Assembly (NCBI RefSeq): GCF_000179775.1
Contig: NZ_AEEB01000001.1
Span: 1 to 64,000, forward strand
Source of the DNA: Ahrensia sp. R2A130
GTDB lineage: Bacteria; Pseudomonadota; Alphaproteobacteria; Rhizobiales; Rhizobiaceae
DNA: 64,000 bases
Reading direction: 5' to 3'
The notes beneath the pieces were generated by a model. The model had not been told where the DNA came from. It made no database searches and worked only from the letters and a program-made list of their open reading frames with translations. How positions within the stretch are numbered: the first letter of the stretch is position 1; each line of letters opens with the position of its first letter. Position numbers and translations under genes: made by a program. Positions 1-9,220 of this stretch are shown in pieces.

Positions 1-1638
1 CCTGCTGACACAGTTTCTCCAACGGTTACCTTGGCTACCGGCGCCGCAATTGTTAATGGGCCCTATGTTGTTACATATACATTTTCAGAACAGGTATCCG
101 GATTTGATAATTTAAATGACATTCGAGTTGTGAATGGAACAAGCAGTCCGCCAGTTGCTGGCGTTGGAAATTCATTTACGTCCGTCATCACACCTGCGAA
201 CACCGGTTCTGTAGTGGTTCAGGTTTCCGCCAACACGGTTACTGATAACGCGTCAAACGGAAATATTGCATCATCTGAACTGACGACTTCCTTCATAGCC
301 AGGGGAACCGTGACCTTGGTTGTCAATTCTGCCGGTACAGACACGAGTGTGAATTTTGTTTCCGCGACAACTAGCTTGAACTTAAATGTCGTAACCAGAG
401 CGGAGACCGGACTGACAGTAATCAATGATGTTGACGCAGGTCAGCATTCCATCACTCAAACTGATTTGTCCGAAAATGGTATTGGTACCCAAGCTATCAC
501 GTGCGACGATCCAAACGCAGTTGTTAATCTCAGCACTAGAACAGTTCAGTTTAATTTGCCCGACGGTGGACACCTGATCTGCACGTTCGACCTGCTGGAA
601 ACCCGCGATACAACGGGTAAGATTATCAGTAACTTTCTGGGCGCACGTAACGGACTCATTCTGTCTCATCAACCAAGCCGTTCGCGCCGCATTGACCGCT
701 TACGAGGTGGAGACGGCGGTCCGTCAACCGGCACTGTGTCAGCTTTTGGGTTCAACGTAACAAATCCAGTTCCGTTTGATGCCGCCTTAAATGGGAATGT
801 TATTTCTTATTCGACAAGCTTCAATCGTCTTCAAAAAATGCATCATGCATTCAACCGTCTGGATGATGCCTTTTATAAAACCAGCAAATGGGATTTTTGG
901 GCGGAGGGGCAATTTGCTTTTTCTGACGCGGCTGCAGAAAGCGGGGAATTTGCGATTGCTCACTTTGGATTGGATTATCTCCTATCACCGCAAGCGCTTG
1001 TTGGGTTCTCGTTTCAATATGACCAAACGAAATTCAAAGATGATGTAGCGCAAGTGAATGGCCAAGGATGGATGATCGGTCCATACGGCACAATTAAACT
1101 CGGACAGAATTTTCATTTTGATGCCCGTGCGGCATGGGGACAATCCCGAAACGACATCAACCCATTTGGAACCTACACAGACACCTTCGATACAAGCCGC
1201 TGGCTGATCAGCGCTGCTTTAATAGGGGACTTTGAAGTTGGGTATTGGAACATCACACCAGGTCTGGAGCTTAGCTATATTAGTGAAACTCAAGAAGCGT
1301 ATTCCGACAGCTTAAATATAGGCATTCCCGAGCGCACAGTTTCGCAGGGAGAAGTGCGCATTGGACCAAAGTTCTCCCGCAACTTTGAGTTTAGCGAAGA
1401 CAAAACCATTTCTGTTTTTGGAAGCTTCGAAGGAGTGAGTGCTTTTGGTGATGGCGGCCAGTTCACAAACGGGTCAATTGCGGCAGAAACTCTGGGCATT
1501 ACCGGGTCTACGAGATTAGGCTTCGATATCACCTCAACCGGGGGCGCGAAAATCTCTTTATCAGGCGGGTTGGGTGGCATTGGATCCAACGCAAATATCT
1601 ATTCTGGAGCAGTCAAACTATCCATTCCCTTGCAATAA
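1..1638 (+). CDS. Ig-like repeat / autotransporter surface protein, 3' part
   Basis: The reading frame is open from the first base of the window, so only the C-terminal 545 codons are present. The first ~95 residues form a bacterial Ig-like domain (starts PADTVSPTVTL, contains TFSEQVSGF). A second Ig/DUF11-like domain follows to about residue 225, then a linker. From about residue 290 the sequence alternates aromatic and small residues (WDFWAEGQFAFSD, HFGLDYLLSP, FHFDARAAWGQS) as in an autotransporter beta-barrel. The barrel would sit in the outer membrane and display the Ig repeats as an adhesin-like passenger. The last residues are SIPLQ, not the usual aromatic, which is slightly atypical. 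GC and codon use are lower than in the ABC operons downstream. The full passenger length lies outside the window. Confidence 0.8.
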   Translation, partial: PADTVSPTVTLATGAAIVNGPYVVTYTFSEQVSGFDNLNDIRVVNGTSSPPVAGVGNSFTSVITPANTGSVVVQVSANTVTDNASNGNIASSELTTSFIARGTVTLVVNSAGTDTSVNFVSATTSLNLNVVTRAETGLTVINDVDAGQHSITQTDLSENGIGTQAITCDDPNAVVNLSTRTVQFNLPDGGHLICTFDLLETRDTTGKIISNFLGARNGLILSHQPSRSRRIDRLRGGDGGPSTGTVSAFGFNVTNPVPFDAALNGNVISYSTSFNRLQKMHHAFNRLDDAFYKTSKWDFWAEGQFAFSDAAAESGEFAIAHFGLDYLLSPQALVGFSFQYDQTKFKDDVAQVNGQGWMIGPYGTIKLGQNFHFDARAAWGQSRNDINPFGTYTDTFDTSRWLISAALIGDFEVGYWNITPGLELSYISETQEAYSDSLNIGIPERTVSQGEVRIGPKFSRNFEFSEDKTISVFGSFEGVSAFGDGGQFTNGSIAAETLGITGSTRLGFDITSTGGAKISLSGGLGGIGSNANIYSGAVKLSIPLQ

Positions 1639-1704
1639 TGCCCGTAGAATTTAGTCCTTCCGCACACAATGACGATTTCAACAGAATGAGCTGTAACTCT
1701 GACG

Positions 1705-2310
1705 GTGGACCACCTCCATGGGGCAGGGCAGCTGTTGAGCGCGGATAGCCCGAAGACTTGCGTTGGGTCACCCGGAAGCAGTCACCCAACTTGCGTTTAT
1801 AGATGTCATCCCTGGGCTGGATTTTTATGAACTTTCAAACGCACAGATCGCGCAGGATTACTTCTATTTCTCATTCTTGACGCAGGACCATCCGTTGCCA
1901 GAAACCCTGATCGCGGTAGACGCCGTTGGTTTCGTACGGCTGATCCTGTTGGGGCTGTCCAACAAGGTCGTGCAGTACGATGACTTGGCTTTGGAGGCAT
2001 ACTTAACCTGCAACCAAACGCCCGAAGCTATTGCGGCCAAGTGCGAGTGTTTCCGCGCAGGTTTCCACGTTGACCGGAAGCACGATCAAATAGATTGACC
2101 TGACGGCAGAAAGATACAGTGTCGGACGCTCGTTATGTGGGGAGATGAGGGTGTCGTAGGGCGTCATTTTTATGTCGAGCGCATCTGGCGGGGTTGGTGC
2201 GGCCTGCCTCATTTCTCGCCCATGCCATCGGGTCATTTTATTCCGGAGGAAGCCCCCAACGACGCATTCACGGCGCTGATCGTTTTTTCAGCATTCCAGC
2301 GTGACATAGC
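1705..2310 (+). pseudogene. haloacetate/fluoroacetate dehalogenase-like alpha/beta hydrolase, degraded
   Basis: Conceptual translation gives pieces of an alpha/beta-hydrolase dehalogenase in order. VDHLHGA (from 1705) resembles the nucleophile-elbow block VGHDRGA of the family. ARIARRLALGHPEAV (from 1739) sits in the next frame, followed by FIDVIPGLDFYE and HPLPETLI. After an in-frame TGA at 2096-2098 the same frame continues with GRKIQCRTLVMWGDEG and MPSGHFIPEEAP, the usual cap-to-catalytic-His end. The intact family is about 300 residues. Here the N-terminal ~100 are missing, the nucleophile Asp position reads Leu, there is a frameshift near 1726-1738, and one nonsense codon (possibly CGA to TGA). 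The gene is dead; its ancestor probably hydrolysed a haloacid. Assignment is from remembered family motifs, not a search. Confidence 0.7.
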
Positions 2311-2742
2311 CTCAGATGGCAAACGTAGCGACCTGCACCCAGCTACCAGCTTGATGGAAACCGACTCCAGCTTGGTAGAATGGTAACCCGAGTTCTGTTC
2401 CGGATGTCAGTGGCATGAAGATAGGAGCAGTCGCTTCTCATCCAACAACGCCTCTTGGCTGATTTTTCTTGCGTCCGTGTGTGAAGCTGGGACGCCGACA
2501 ATAGAGATGCGCCTTTTCGCGCGTCTTTGCGACAAGGGGGATGAGGCTGCGGCGGAACAGGCCATCACAAACCAGTCCCGGTAATGCGCCTGCAGCGAGC
2601 CCAAGAAATAAGCGTCGAGGGTGCTCCGTCAGACTAAATGACAGTCGCCACGTCGCAGAACCCGACTGCCGAATAAGGGAACTCAGCCGAACCACAAACC
2701 GTATCGCTTGCGTCTCTGCGCGTAAGCGTCAACTAATCGCTT
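2311..2742. other. 432 bp without a recognisable gene
   Basis: Between the dehalogenase remnant and the start codon at 2743 all frames give only short, Arg/Ser-rich translations with no family resemblance on either strand. No clear terminator, tRNA or inverted repeat is visible. It probably holds the promoter of the downstream gene and eroded sequence. Confidence 0.5.
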
Positions 2743-3555
2743 ATGCGTATTGCTCTTCTCAACGCGTGGGGTGGACGGCCACACGACCGAGTGCTGGCAT
2801 TTCTGCCGGAACTTGCACCCGATGTTCTGTGTCTGGAAGAGGTGGTTCACACGCCGAACGCTCCCGCAGCGGTGATGGACTATCGTGATCCAAAGATTGG
2901 TACGATACTCCCTCAACGGGCACGTATGTTTGATGAAATCTGCGAAGCCCTTCCGGGCCACCGCGCCACGTTCTGTCCTGCCGCACGAGGTGATTTGTGG
3001 CATGGTGAGCATGCATACCCATCCGAATGGGGATTGGCGACTTTTGTTCGTCGAGAACTAACTGTGATCGGGCAGGTGCAGGACTTCGCCCATGGAGGGT
3101 TCGGTGCGCATGGTTATGGTGACCACCCCCGATCTCGCTCAGCGCATGTAGTCCGTCTCTACGACTTCGTGGCGGACCAGCCAGTCACAATTGCTCATCT
3201 ACATGGGTTGCGCGATCTCGCGGGCAAGGACGACACACCAGAACGCGCGGCGCAGGCACATTGTTTTGCCGATCTGATTGATGTGGTGCACCGGGAAGGA
3301 GAGCGTTTGGTGGTGTGCGGCGATCTCAATGTGTGCCCGGACAGCGAAACGCTTAGGATTTTGCAGTCAAGACTTGGCCTGACCGAACTCGTAACGTCAC
3401 GGGGTTTCGAGACCACGCGTACGGCTCTTTACCTGAAACCGGAGCGGTTCGCGGACTACATGTTTGTAAACGATGCAGTGACCGTTGCTGCGTTCGATGT
3501 TTTAACTCAGCCGGAAGTTTCAGACCACGCAACTCTCGTGCTCGAACTTTCATAG
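2743..3555 (+). CDS. endonuclease/exonuclease/phosphatase family protein
   Basis: A 270-residue protein with the ordered EEP-fold motifs: N-terminal beta strand with Asn (MRIALLNAWGG), the metal-binding Glu in VLCLEEV (about residue 33), a catalytic His region (IAHLHGL), the GDLNV motif with Asp and Asn, and the terminal SDHATL. The whole catalytic core is present and the length is normal for a single-domain member. Family members hydrolyse phosphodiesters in nucleic acids, phosphoinositides or sphingomyelin; the substrate cannot be read from sequence. No signal peptide is visible, so it is probably cytoplasmic. It stands alone, with no same-strand partner nearby. Confidence 0.85.
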   Translation: MRIALLNAWGGRPHDRVLAFLPELAPDVLCLEEVVHTPNAPAAVMDYRDPKIGTILPQRARMFDEICEALPGHRATFCPAARGDLWHGEHAYPSEWGLATFVRRELTVIGQVQDFAHGGFGAHGYGDHPRSRSAHVVRLYDFVADQPVTIAHLHGLRDLAGKDDTPERAAQAHCFADLIDVVHREGERLVVCGDLNVCPDSETLRILQSRLGLTELVTSRGFETTRTALYLKPERFADYMFVNDAVTVAAFDVLTQPEVSDHATLVLELS

Positions 3556-3654
3556 ATGCGTTTCAGGCAATCGGCTTCACCACATGTGGCCTACTGGAGC
3601 ACGCGTATCGCAATGGCCGCACTTGGAATTACCGGTACATATAACTCCAACCCT

Positions 3655-3837
3655 CTATTCAGCTTCGAAGCTGTCGGGATCAAACGGGACATCTGCACGC
3701 TCACGCTCGCTCATTTGCTGGATGGCAGGGTGAGACAATGGATCTCTGCGCCAATTGGCTTCTTGGTCCAGCGTCCGCCGACTTTGATCTGCCGTAGCGG
3801 TTAGCGCTTTAAGAAGGGAGGTGAGGCACTGTCTCAT
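3655..3837 (-). CDS. small DUF1127-like protein divergent from LysR gene
   Basis: A 60-residue protein whose middle (WRRDPLSHPAIQQMSERERADVPF) matches the pattern of small alphaproteobacterial proteins of the DPLxHPxxxxMSxRELADLPF type, related to DUF1127. Such genes are commonly divergent from GcvA-like LysR genes, as here (the LysR start is 70 bp away). Family recognition is from memory. The function is unknown; related DUF1127 proteins have been linked to RNA turnover and phosphate or stress responses. The AUG start follows a weak purine-rich stretch. Confidence 0.5.
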   Translation of the reverse strand: MRQCLTSLLKALTATADQSRRTLDQEANWRRDPLSHPAIQQMSERERADVPFDPDSFEAE

Positions 3838-3907
3838 GTTCCAAGCCTTGCCCGAAACAGGCGGGTTGTGAATCGACTTCGGAACTTACGTCCTTTAGAA
3901 AAACTAA

Positions 3908-4825
3908 ATGCACGATCTCAATGCTATACCACTTTCAGCGTTGCGAACCATCGAAGCCATCGCTCGCACCGGCACCCTGGCACGTGCGGCGGATGAACTG
4001 GGCGTTACTGCTGGTGCGCTAAGTCAAAGGTTGGCCAAGGCAGAAGGCGCGTTAGGCCGGGCTATGTTCTTCAGAACATCTGCCGGTTTAAAACCGACGG
4101 GGGTTTGCGCGGAAATTCTTCCCCGCTTGACACATGCAATTGCTGACCTGTCGGGAATCGTTTCAGAAATACGCGCGATTGACGGAGCCGTGCTTACTGT
4201 CTCCGTCGCACCAATCTTTGCAAGTCGCTGGCTCATTTGGCGCATTCAGCGTTTTAACGAGCTAAACCCGGCAATCAGCATAAGGGTTGTTCCCACAATC
4301 GAAGTGGTCAACTTGGAGAGATCCGAAGTTGATATCGGCATTCGGGTCGGCGAGGACTCCGCGCTCGGCGTCGGCGCGATCAAACTACTCGATCAACGTG
4401 TTTTTCCGGTTTGCTCGCCCAGTCTTGCAAGGCGCATTAGTTCACCCGCAGACCTAACCAGATTGCCCATCATTCGTGAGAACGAAAATCTTTATGGCTG
4501 GGACGCTTGGTTTTCAGAACGAGGGGTACCGACACCAGAACTACGAGCGGGACCAACCTATGCAGATGCCTCGCTTTGCCTGGATGCAGCCATCACTGGC
4601 CAAGGCATATTCATGGCATGGGAAACACTTGCATGCGATGCACTGGAACGTGGACTGGTTGTGTCTCCGTTTCGCCAACGAACATTGACGGGCGCAACGT
4701 ATTGGTTTGCGAGCACGCAAAACTCAGCGCGAAAACCAAATGTCCTGAAATTCAGGCTGTGGCTTGAAGAGGAGCTCGGATGCTCTGTCAGACATTGGCA
4801 GAACATGGAAAAAACGGAGGATTGA
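3908..4825 (+). CDS. LysR-family transcriptional regulator (GcvA-like)
   Basis: A 305-residue LysR protein. The N-terminal winged HTH is clear: LSALRTIEAIARTGTLARAA, then the recognition helix in VTAGALSQRLAKAEGALG. The effector domain shows the GcvA-subfamily phrasing (FASRWLIWRIQRFNELNP, VDIGIRVGEDSALGV, AITGQGIFMAWE). Regulators of this group often control amino-acid or small-molecule genes or a divergent neighbour. The divergent partner here is the 60-residue protein at 3655-3837, a possible target. The ligand is unknown. The gene is intact and ends about 170 bp before the IS21 remnant. Confidence 0.9.
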   Translation: MHDLNAIPLSALRTIEAIARTGTLARAADELGVTAGALSQRLAKAEGALGRAMFFRTSAGLKPTGVCAEILPRLTHAIADLSGIVSEIRAIDGAVLTVSVAPIFASRWLIWRIQRFNELNPAISIRVVPTIEVVNLERSEVDIGIRVGEDSALGVGAIKLLDQRVFPVCSPSLARRISSPADLTRLPIIRENENLYGWDAWFSERGVPTPELRAGPTYADASLCLDAAITGQGIFMAWETLACDALERGLVVSPFRQRTLTGATYWFASTQNSARKPNVLKFRLWLEEELGCSVRHWQNMEKTED

Positions 4826-4998
4826 AGGTTCTCGAAGGTGTAACTGTCGCCGCTGCACGGTCAGTGCTGCCAAAAGCGTCTGCTACCAAAACCTGAGAAC
4901 GCCGGAGCAATATTCCACCTATGAACGGGCGTTTTATAACGTTGGGGCCGGAGTAAAACTCCGCCACTGATAGGCTCTCTGTTTGATCGGAGGGATTG

Positions 4999-6120
4999 GT
5001 GAAGAGCGTGGGTTTGTATGGTCGAGTACGCCATGCCATTTTGATTTACGGTATGAGCCGACGTGAAGCTGCCGGTTTGTTTGGTGTTGCTCGTCGGACT
5101 GTCGATAAGATGCTGCTGTTTTCGATACCGCCAGGTTATCGTCGTTTCAAGCCGGTGAAGCGACCGACGCTGGATCCGTTTGTCGGGATCACCGACGCGA
5201 TCCTGGAAACTGATAAGACCGTTCCCCGGAAGCAGAAGCATACGTCGAAACGGGTGTTCGAACGGCTGCGTGACGAGCATGGATATGCTGGTGGCATCAC
5301 CATCGTGAAGGACTATACCCTCCCCGTTTTTGACCAGCAACTTCATGGTTACCTAGCCGCGGTTCGCCAGCTTTGACGATTTGAATACCTATCTGTGGGA
5401 ACAATGCCGCAAGCGAATGGCGGACAAATTGCGGGGCCATAAAGGCACGATTGGCGAACGGTTTACCGCTGACGCTGCCGCGCTTCAGCCTTTGCCTGCC
5501 GTTCCCTACGATGCTTGTGACAAACAAATGGTTCGGGTCAGTTCGCTGTCTCTGGTTCGCTACCGCAGCAACGATTATTCCGTTCCCACCCAATACGGCC
5601 ATCAACCGGTTATGGTGCGTGGCTACGTTCATGAAGTGGTGACTGCCCGCGGGACGGAGATGATCGCCCGTCATCCACGATCATGGGAGAAAAAGGATTA
5701 CGTCTTCGATCCATTCCCTTGGGTTCCGCGCAGGGCAAGAGCAGTGCATTATCTGGCGCTGATAGAGCAGAAGATTAGCGCATTGGATCGGGCGGCACCG
5801 CTGGCTGATTGGGAACTGCCTGAAGCGTTCATCACCCTGCGCCGATTGATGGAAGCTCGCATGGCAAGCCCGGCAAGCGGGAGTTTGTCCAAGTGTTACG
5901 TCTGCTGGAGACCTTCTCCATGATCGATGTCGAAGCCGGGATCGTATCTGCTCTGGAACGAGGAATGATTGGCCTTGATGCCGTCAAACATCTGGTGCTG
6001 TGCCGGATTGAACGCCGTCCACCCCGGCTGGACATGATAGTCTATCCCTACCTGCCCAAAGCCTATGTCGCCGCGACATCTGCTGGTGATTACATGGCGC
6101 TGCTATCCGGTGGGCGATCA
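4999..6120 (+). pseudogene. istA: IS21 transposase IstA, internally deleted and frameshifted
   Basis: The GTG start at 4999 follows a strong GGAGGG site. Residues 1-107 are a good IstA N-terminus (KSVGLYGRVRHAIL, HTH region SRREAAGLFGVARRTVDKML, KHTSKRVFERLRDEHGY). After TIVKDYT near 5320 the DDE catalytic core is missing: about 200 residues typical of the family are absent. Sequence resumes in another frame at NFMVT-stop-PRFASFDD. A single-base loss near 5862 moves the frame again before VQVLRLLETFSMIDVEAG and LVLCRIERRPPRLDM. No functional transposase can be made. Family position is from remembered IstA sequences. Confidence 0.8.
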
Positions 6121-6130
6121 TGGCGGGGAC

Positions 6131-6567
6131 ATGAACAAGACGCCACAGCTTTTCTGCCGGCCAATCACCTTAAATCCCTCAGGTTGCCAACCTTCCTGAG
6201 AGAGCACGATAAAGTTGCCAAGCAATGTGCGGCTGAAGGTATCGATCATTCCCGCTATCTGTTGCGACTGGCGGAACTGGAACTGATCGACAGTGAACGG
6301 CGGATGGTGGATGGTGAAATGGCGGATTAAGGCCGCCAAATTCCCAACAATCAAAAGCATCGATAGCTTCGACTTCAAAGACATGCCGTTCCTGAGCAAG
6401 GTGCTGTTGATGGAATTGGCACGCTGCGATTACGTCACTGTCCGCGAGAACATCATTGCTGTCGGTAACAGCGGAACCGGCAAGACACATATCGCACTCG
6501 GGCTTTGGATTGACCGCTTGCAAAAAGGACCTGCCGGTCGGCTTCGTCACCGCATCGGTATTGGTGG
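6131..6567 (+). pseudogene. istB: IS21 ATPase helper IstB, frameshifted and truncated
   Basis: The ATG at 6131 starts MNKTPQL, then the frame slips near 6148 to LPANHLKSLRLPTFLREHD and RYLLRLAELELID, slips again near 6310 to KAAKFPTIKSIDSFDF, and reaches the Walker A motif GNSGTGKTHIALGL. A further slip near 6520 precedes LPVGFVTASVLV, after which homology stops at about 6566. An intact IstB is about 250 residues; only the first ~145 are represented. The break coincides with the junction to the integrase remnant. Confidence 0.75.
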
Positions 6568-6981
6568 GTTATTAGTCCGGCGTTGACGAATCCGCAGTGG
6601 CGTCGAATTCGTCGGCGAACCGTTCGATGCCATTCCCGCAGAAGGGGTTAAGCCTTTCACGGGCGTATAGTCGGCACCATCGAACCGGTGAGACTGTTCG
6701 TACCGGTCTCGCGCGAACTCATCGGACTGTTCGCGGACGAAGGTTCGCACGACGTCGTTGAGGGCCTCCCGGACAGGGTTCGTCGTGTCGTCCATTGGCG
6801 AGCTCCATAGGTCGTCCAGCAATACATCGAGACCCCGCGCGATGCGTTCGGCGTCTGCTCTTGGAATATCGCCCAGCGCGACGAAAATGTCCCGCGTGCC
6901 GTAGGAGGACTGGTTAACGGTCGGAACGCGCCGTCGATACACGTTGCGGTTTCCACGTCGGATCAGGTGCCGGACGCTCAC
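6568..6981 (-). pseudogene. tyrosine integrase, 5' fragment
   Basis: The first ~110 codons of a phage/island integrase: SVRHLIRRGNRNVYRRRVP is the N-terminal DNA-binding lead of the DUF6538 type, followed by DIFVALGDIPRADAERIARGLD, as in the SAM-like arm-binding segment. It is read from a GTG at 6979-6981. All catalytic residues are missing because the gene is cut at about 6568 by the IS21 remnant. Its start lies 185 bp from the 17-bp tRNA-Gln repeat at 7166. The same spacing (205 bp) and orientation hold for the large integrase relative to the tRNA at the other end of the island, which supports an earlier tandem integration. Confidence 0.65.
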
Positions 6982-7165
6982 GACGGATCTCGCCCGTGCA
7001 CCTGAGGTTCCTTCGAATTCGCTCTAGATGAAGCGTGCTCAGGTTCGAATCCATGAATGCGGACGCGATTGTGGAATCGTATGTGGACCGAAGAGCAACG
7101 CCCAGTGTTTCCGGGGACATAGAGCGGCGGAAAACGCTGCAATTCAGGGGATAGGAGAGGGGAAG

Positions 7166-7182
7166 TGGCTGGGGAACCTGGA
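7166..7182. repeat. 17-bp copy of the tRNA-Gln 3' end (candidate att site)
   Basis: TGGCTGGGGAACCTGGA here is identical to 57654-57670, the CCA end and part of the T arm of tRNA-Gln. Identity stops at once on both sides. A chance 17-bp match in 64 kb is very unlikely. It is the expected direct repeat left by a tRNA-targeting tyrosine recombinase and would mark the distal end of a ~50.5-kb island. Confidence 0.75.
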
Positions 7183-7598
7183 GGGGAAGCCAATATCCAA
7201 GTCAGAAGAAAGTGTATCTTTTTCAATGGCTTGGTTAAAATTCGCCACGTCGAATCCCGTACGGTGTTACGTCTTTGTGTGACACACGTGTATCACAGAA
7301 CGGTTCCTGCTCGCGAGTGCATTTCGGCAACCATCTGTTTTGTGGATGGATGCGAGATAATTTGACGAAGTGTCCTTTCGGATTGAATATGCAGGTGCGT
7401 GACGCGGTCTGCCCGATCGTGCGCGCTGGACGTGACGAGCAAACTATTCGGCGGCCTGTTTTGGCAGGGTCGTCGATAACTGAGCGTAGGCAGGTGAGGC
7501 CTACGCGTGAGATCATAGACGCGCTCCAAATCGCTTTTCCCTTGTAGCCACTCGGCTCCGGCCGAGGACCAGCGAACTTGCGCGTAGGAGCTTACCCG
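7183..7598. other. island left margin, no gene seen
   Basis: About 415 bp between the att-like repeat and the first island gene. Short open frames on both strands have no recognisable motif. A strong ribosome-binding sequence (TAGGAG) near 7585 belongs to the next gene. No terminator or tRNA is visible. Confidence 0.4.
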
Positions 7599-8477
7599 AT
7601 GCAGGACTCATTCGACAATAAAGATACCTCGAAACCTAACGCTGTGGACGCGCCCAGCGATGAAGGGAAGTTAGTATTACTAACTTCCCAAGCATCATCC
7701 GGCGTTCAGCAGAGCGCGGCACCGTATGATGCCAAGACCCGTCCCAGCGGATCGAAGGCACTGGTGCCCTATGAACCGCATTATCTTTCATCACCGTTTT
7801 TTTCGCCCCCGCACAAGGCGATACAGCCGGTAATTTATGCCTTCAACCAACTTCGCGAAGTTGAACATTACGCCGAGATCGGAACGCGAGAGGCAACCTA
7901 TCTCGCTTTGGCCGCAGCTTATAGGGTGTACTTTCCGTACCTAGAAGAACCGGCTGCATGGACCGCGTTTATGAGACGGGTCGGTATCAGCATTCGAGGG
8001 CAGTCTTGGTACGCGTGCACGGCTCTCATCTCATACCTCTATCCAGACGAGACGTCCGCGGGAGGTAAATCCAAACGAAGCGAATGGGCTGCTGTCCTGG
8101 ACGCCGTGGCAGCAAAAGGTGTCTTGCCCGATGGTTTTTGTGAGTTCGTGAAGAACGGTGGCGGCGTCCAGCGCATAGCCAGAGCCCACCGAGGATCGAT
8201 GGCCGGATCTACTCACTCAGGCGTGGCCCCACTTGAACCCTCAGAACTCGCCATGTTCGTCGCGGATGTCGGAACCCCTTTGCTTTTGGAAGAGGGCAGG
8301 GAAGAGCGATCGTTCAGTGGACTCGTTTCCGCGGTCCTGCACATCTCGGATGACGGCGATCACCGATTGGTCGCGCAATTGGCAATAAGCCACGACAAAC
8401 TGATCAAGGACCTCGCAAAAACCGATGAATTCAAAGACTGGCGGAGCCGGTCGACGAGAAACGCATGCGCGGAATGA
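7599..8477 (+). CDS. conserved-looking hypothetical protein
   Basis: A 292-residue protein starting at the ATG at 7599, which has TAGGAG 8 bases upstream; a longer version from TTG 7578 would bury this site. The first ~60 residues are polar and probably disordered. The remainder is a mixed alpha-helical domain (REATYLALAAAYRVYFPYLEE, WYACTALISYLYP, ELAMFVADVGTPLLLEEG). No transmembrane segment, metal-binding cluster or nucleotide-binding loop is visible. It is not recognised. It is the first gene inside the left att-like repeat, a place where islands often keep replication, excision or regulatory genes, but nothing in the sequence shows such a role. Confidence 0.55.
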   Translation: MQDSFDNKDTSKPNAVDAPSDEGKLVLLTSQASSGVQQSAAPYDAKTRPSGSKALVPYEPHYLSSPFFSPPHKAIQPVIYAFNQLREVEHYAEIGTREATYLALAAAYRVYFPYLEEPAAWTAFMRRVGISIRGQSWYACTALISYLYPDETSAGGKSKRSEWAAVLDAVAAKGVLPDGFCEFVKNGGGVQRIARAHRGSMAGSTHSGVAPLEPSELAMFVADVGTPLLLEEGREERSFSGLVSAVLHISDDGDHRLVAQLAISHDKLIKDLAKTDEFKDWRSRSTRNACAE

Positions 8478-8610
8478 CACAACGCGCCTGGTACGCCTGT
8501 CGAACTCTGACTGGCGGACCAGAACCTTTAAGTTGCACAAAGCATTTTCTCGCCTGTCCGACACCGGAACCGCACTTCTAGACGCAACGCGATCCGCCAA
8601 TGAGATGACG

Positions 8611-8848
8611 TTGCATCCTATCCGTTACTCGATTTGAACATGCAGGCTGAAACAGTTGGAATTACAAGCAGTTGGTAAGCGTGCAAGGAGTGTTATTGCC
8701 GATAAAATGCGCTTCATCCTCCAAGAAATCCCTATTTCGAGAGAAGCTCTTCAAGGGTGCCAAGTCACGGTCGAAAATGGTTTGCATCCTATCCGTTACC
8801 GATTGCATCCTAAGTGTTACTTTTTGAGGTAGTAACGGGTCCGTTGGC
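8611..8848. repeat. cluster of related 18-bp and 40-bp repeats, left group
   Basis: TTGCATCCTATCCGTTAC occurs exactly at 8611-8628 and 8782-8799, and as TTGCATCCTAAGTGTTAC at 8803-8820. The last copy runs into a 40-bp unit (8809-8848) containing GTTACT...AGTAAC, a small inverted repeat, and ending AACGGGTCCGTTGGC. The 40-bp unit returns at 9386-9425. These look like ends of a lost insertion sequence or a miniature element. Between them lies only a short minus-strand frame (8817-9074) of no clear family. Confidence 0.6.
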
Positions 8849-9220
8849 CAGTTTGGCGGCGCTGGCGTCCGTTCAGAAGTCTCGTCAAAGTCGCACGTTT
8901 CGATCGGTTCGATCGGTGACTGCGCATCAGAAATTTTTGTGCGTCGTGGATGGCGCCGGTCTTATCTCGGTCCAGGTTGGGATAGGAAAGTGAGCGGTGC
9001 AGATGACAGAATTCGGCGACGTAGTCCGCTTCATGCGCTTGGCGCAGTCGACTAATAACCCGCGTAACCGTCAAGCTAAGCGTATGACAAGCCGTCGAGC
9101 GTTCTATCTCGCTGGCTGCCGATAGTGACCGTACGATCAGAAGTTCGAGCGCATGGTTGGCACTAAACGAAGTCTATTATGCTTTTGATCGGAGGCTATC
9201 ATGTTTTCAGTCCAGTCAAA
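8849..9220. other. no supported gene; short unrecognised minus frame
   Basis: An 85-codon minus-strand frame (9074 to 8817) ends inside the repeat unit at 8820 (C-terminus RTRYYLKK). It could be the tail of a transposase belonging to the repeats, or chance. No motif supports either view. Confidence 0.3.

Larger units (their letters stand above)
4940..6567 (+). mobile_element. IS21-family insertion sequence, decayed and 3'-truncated
   Basis: The stretch holds IstA- and IstB-like coding pieces in the correct order, with at least five disabling lesions (deleted IstA catalytic core, several frameshifts, in-frame stop, missing IstB 3' end). The right end is cut at about 6567, where sequence switches directly to an integrase fragment on the opposite strand. 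The left terminus is not certain; a candidate is around 4940, where a short hairpin (GGAGT...ACTCC) precedes istA. No right inverted repeat remains, so it cannot transpose. Confidence 0.75.

Noticed and set aside
2438..2695. Minus-strand frame opposite the 2.4-2.7 kb gap as a gene
   Set aside because: Translation is Arg/Ser-rich, overlaps another equally open frame and has no motif or start signal.
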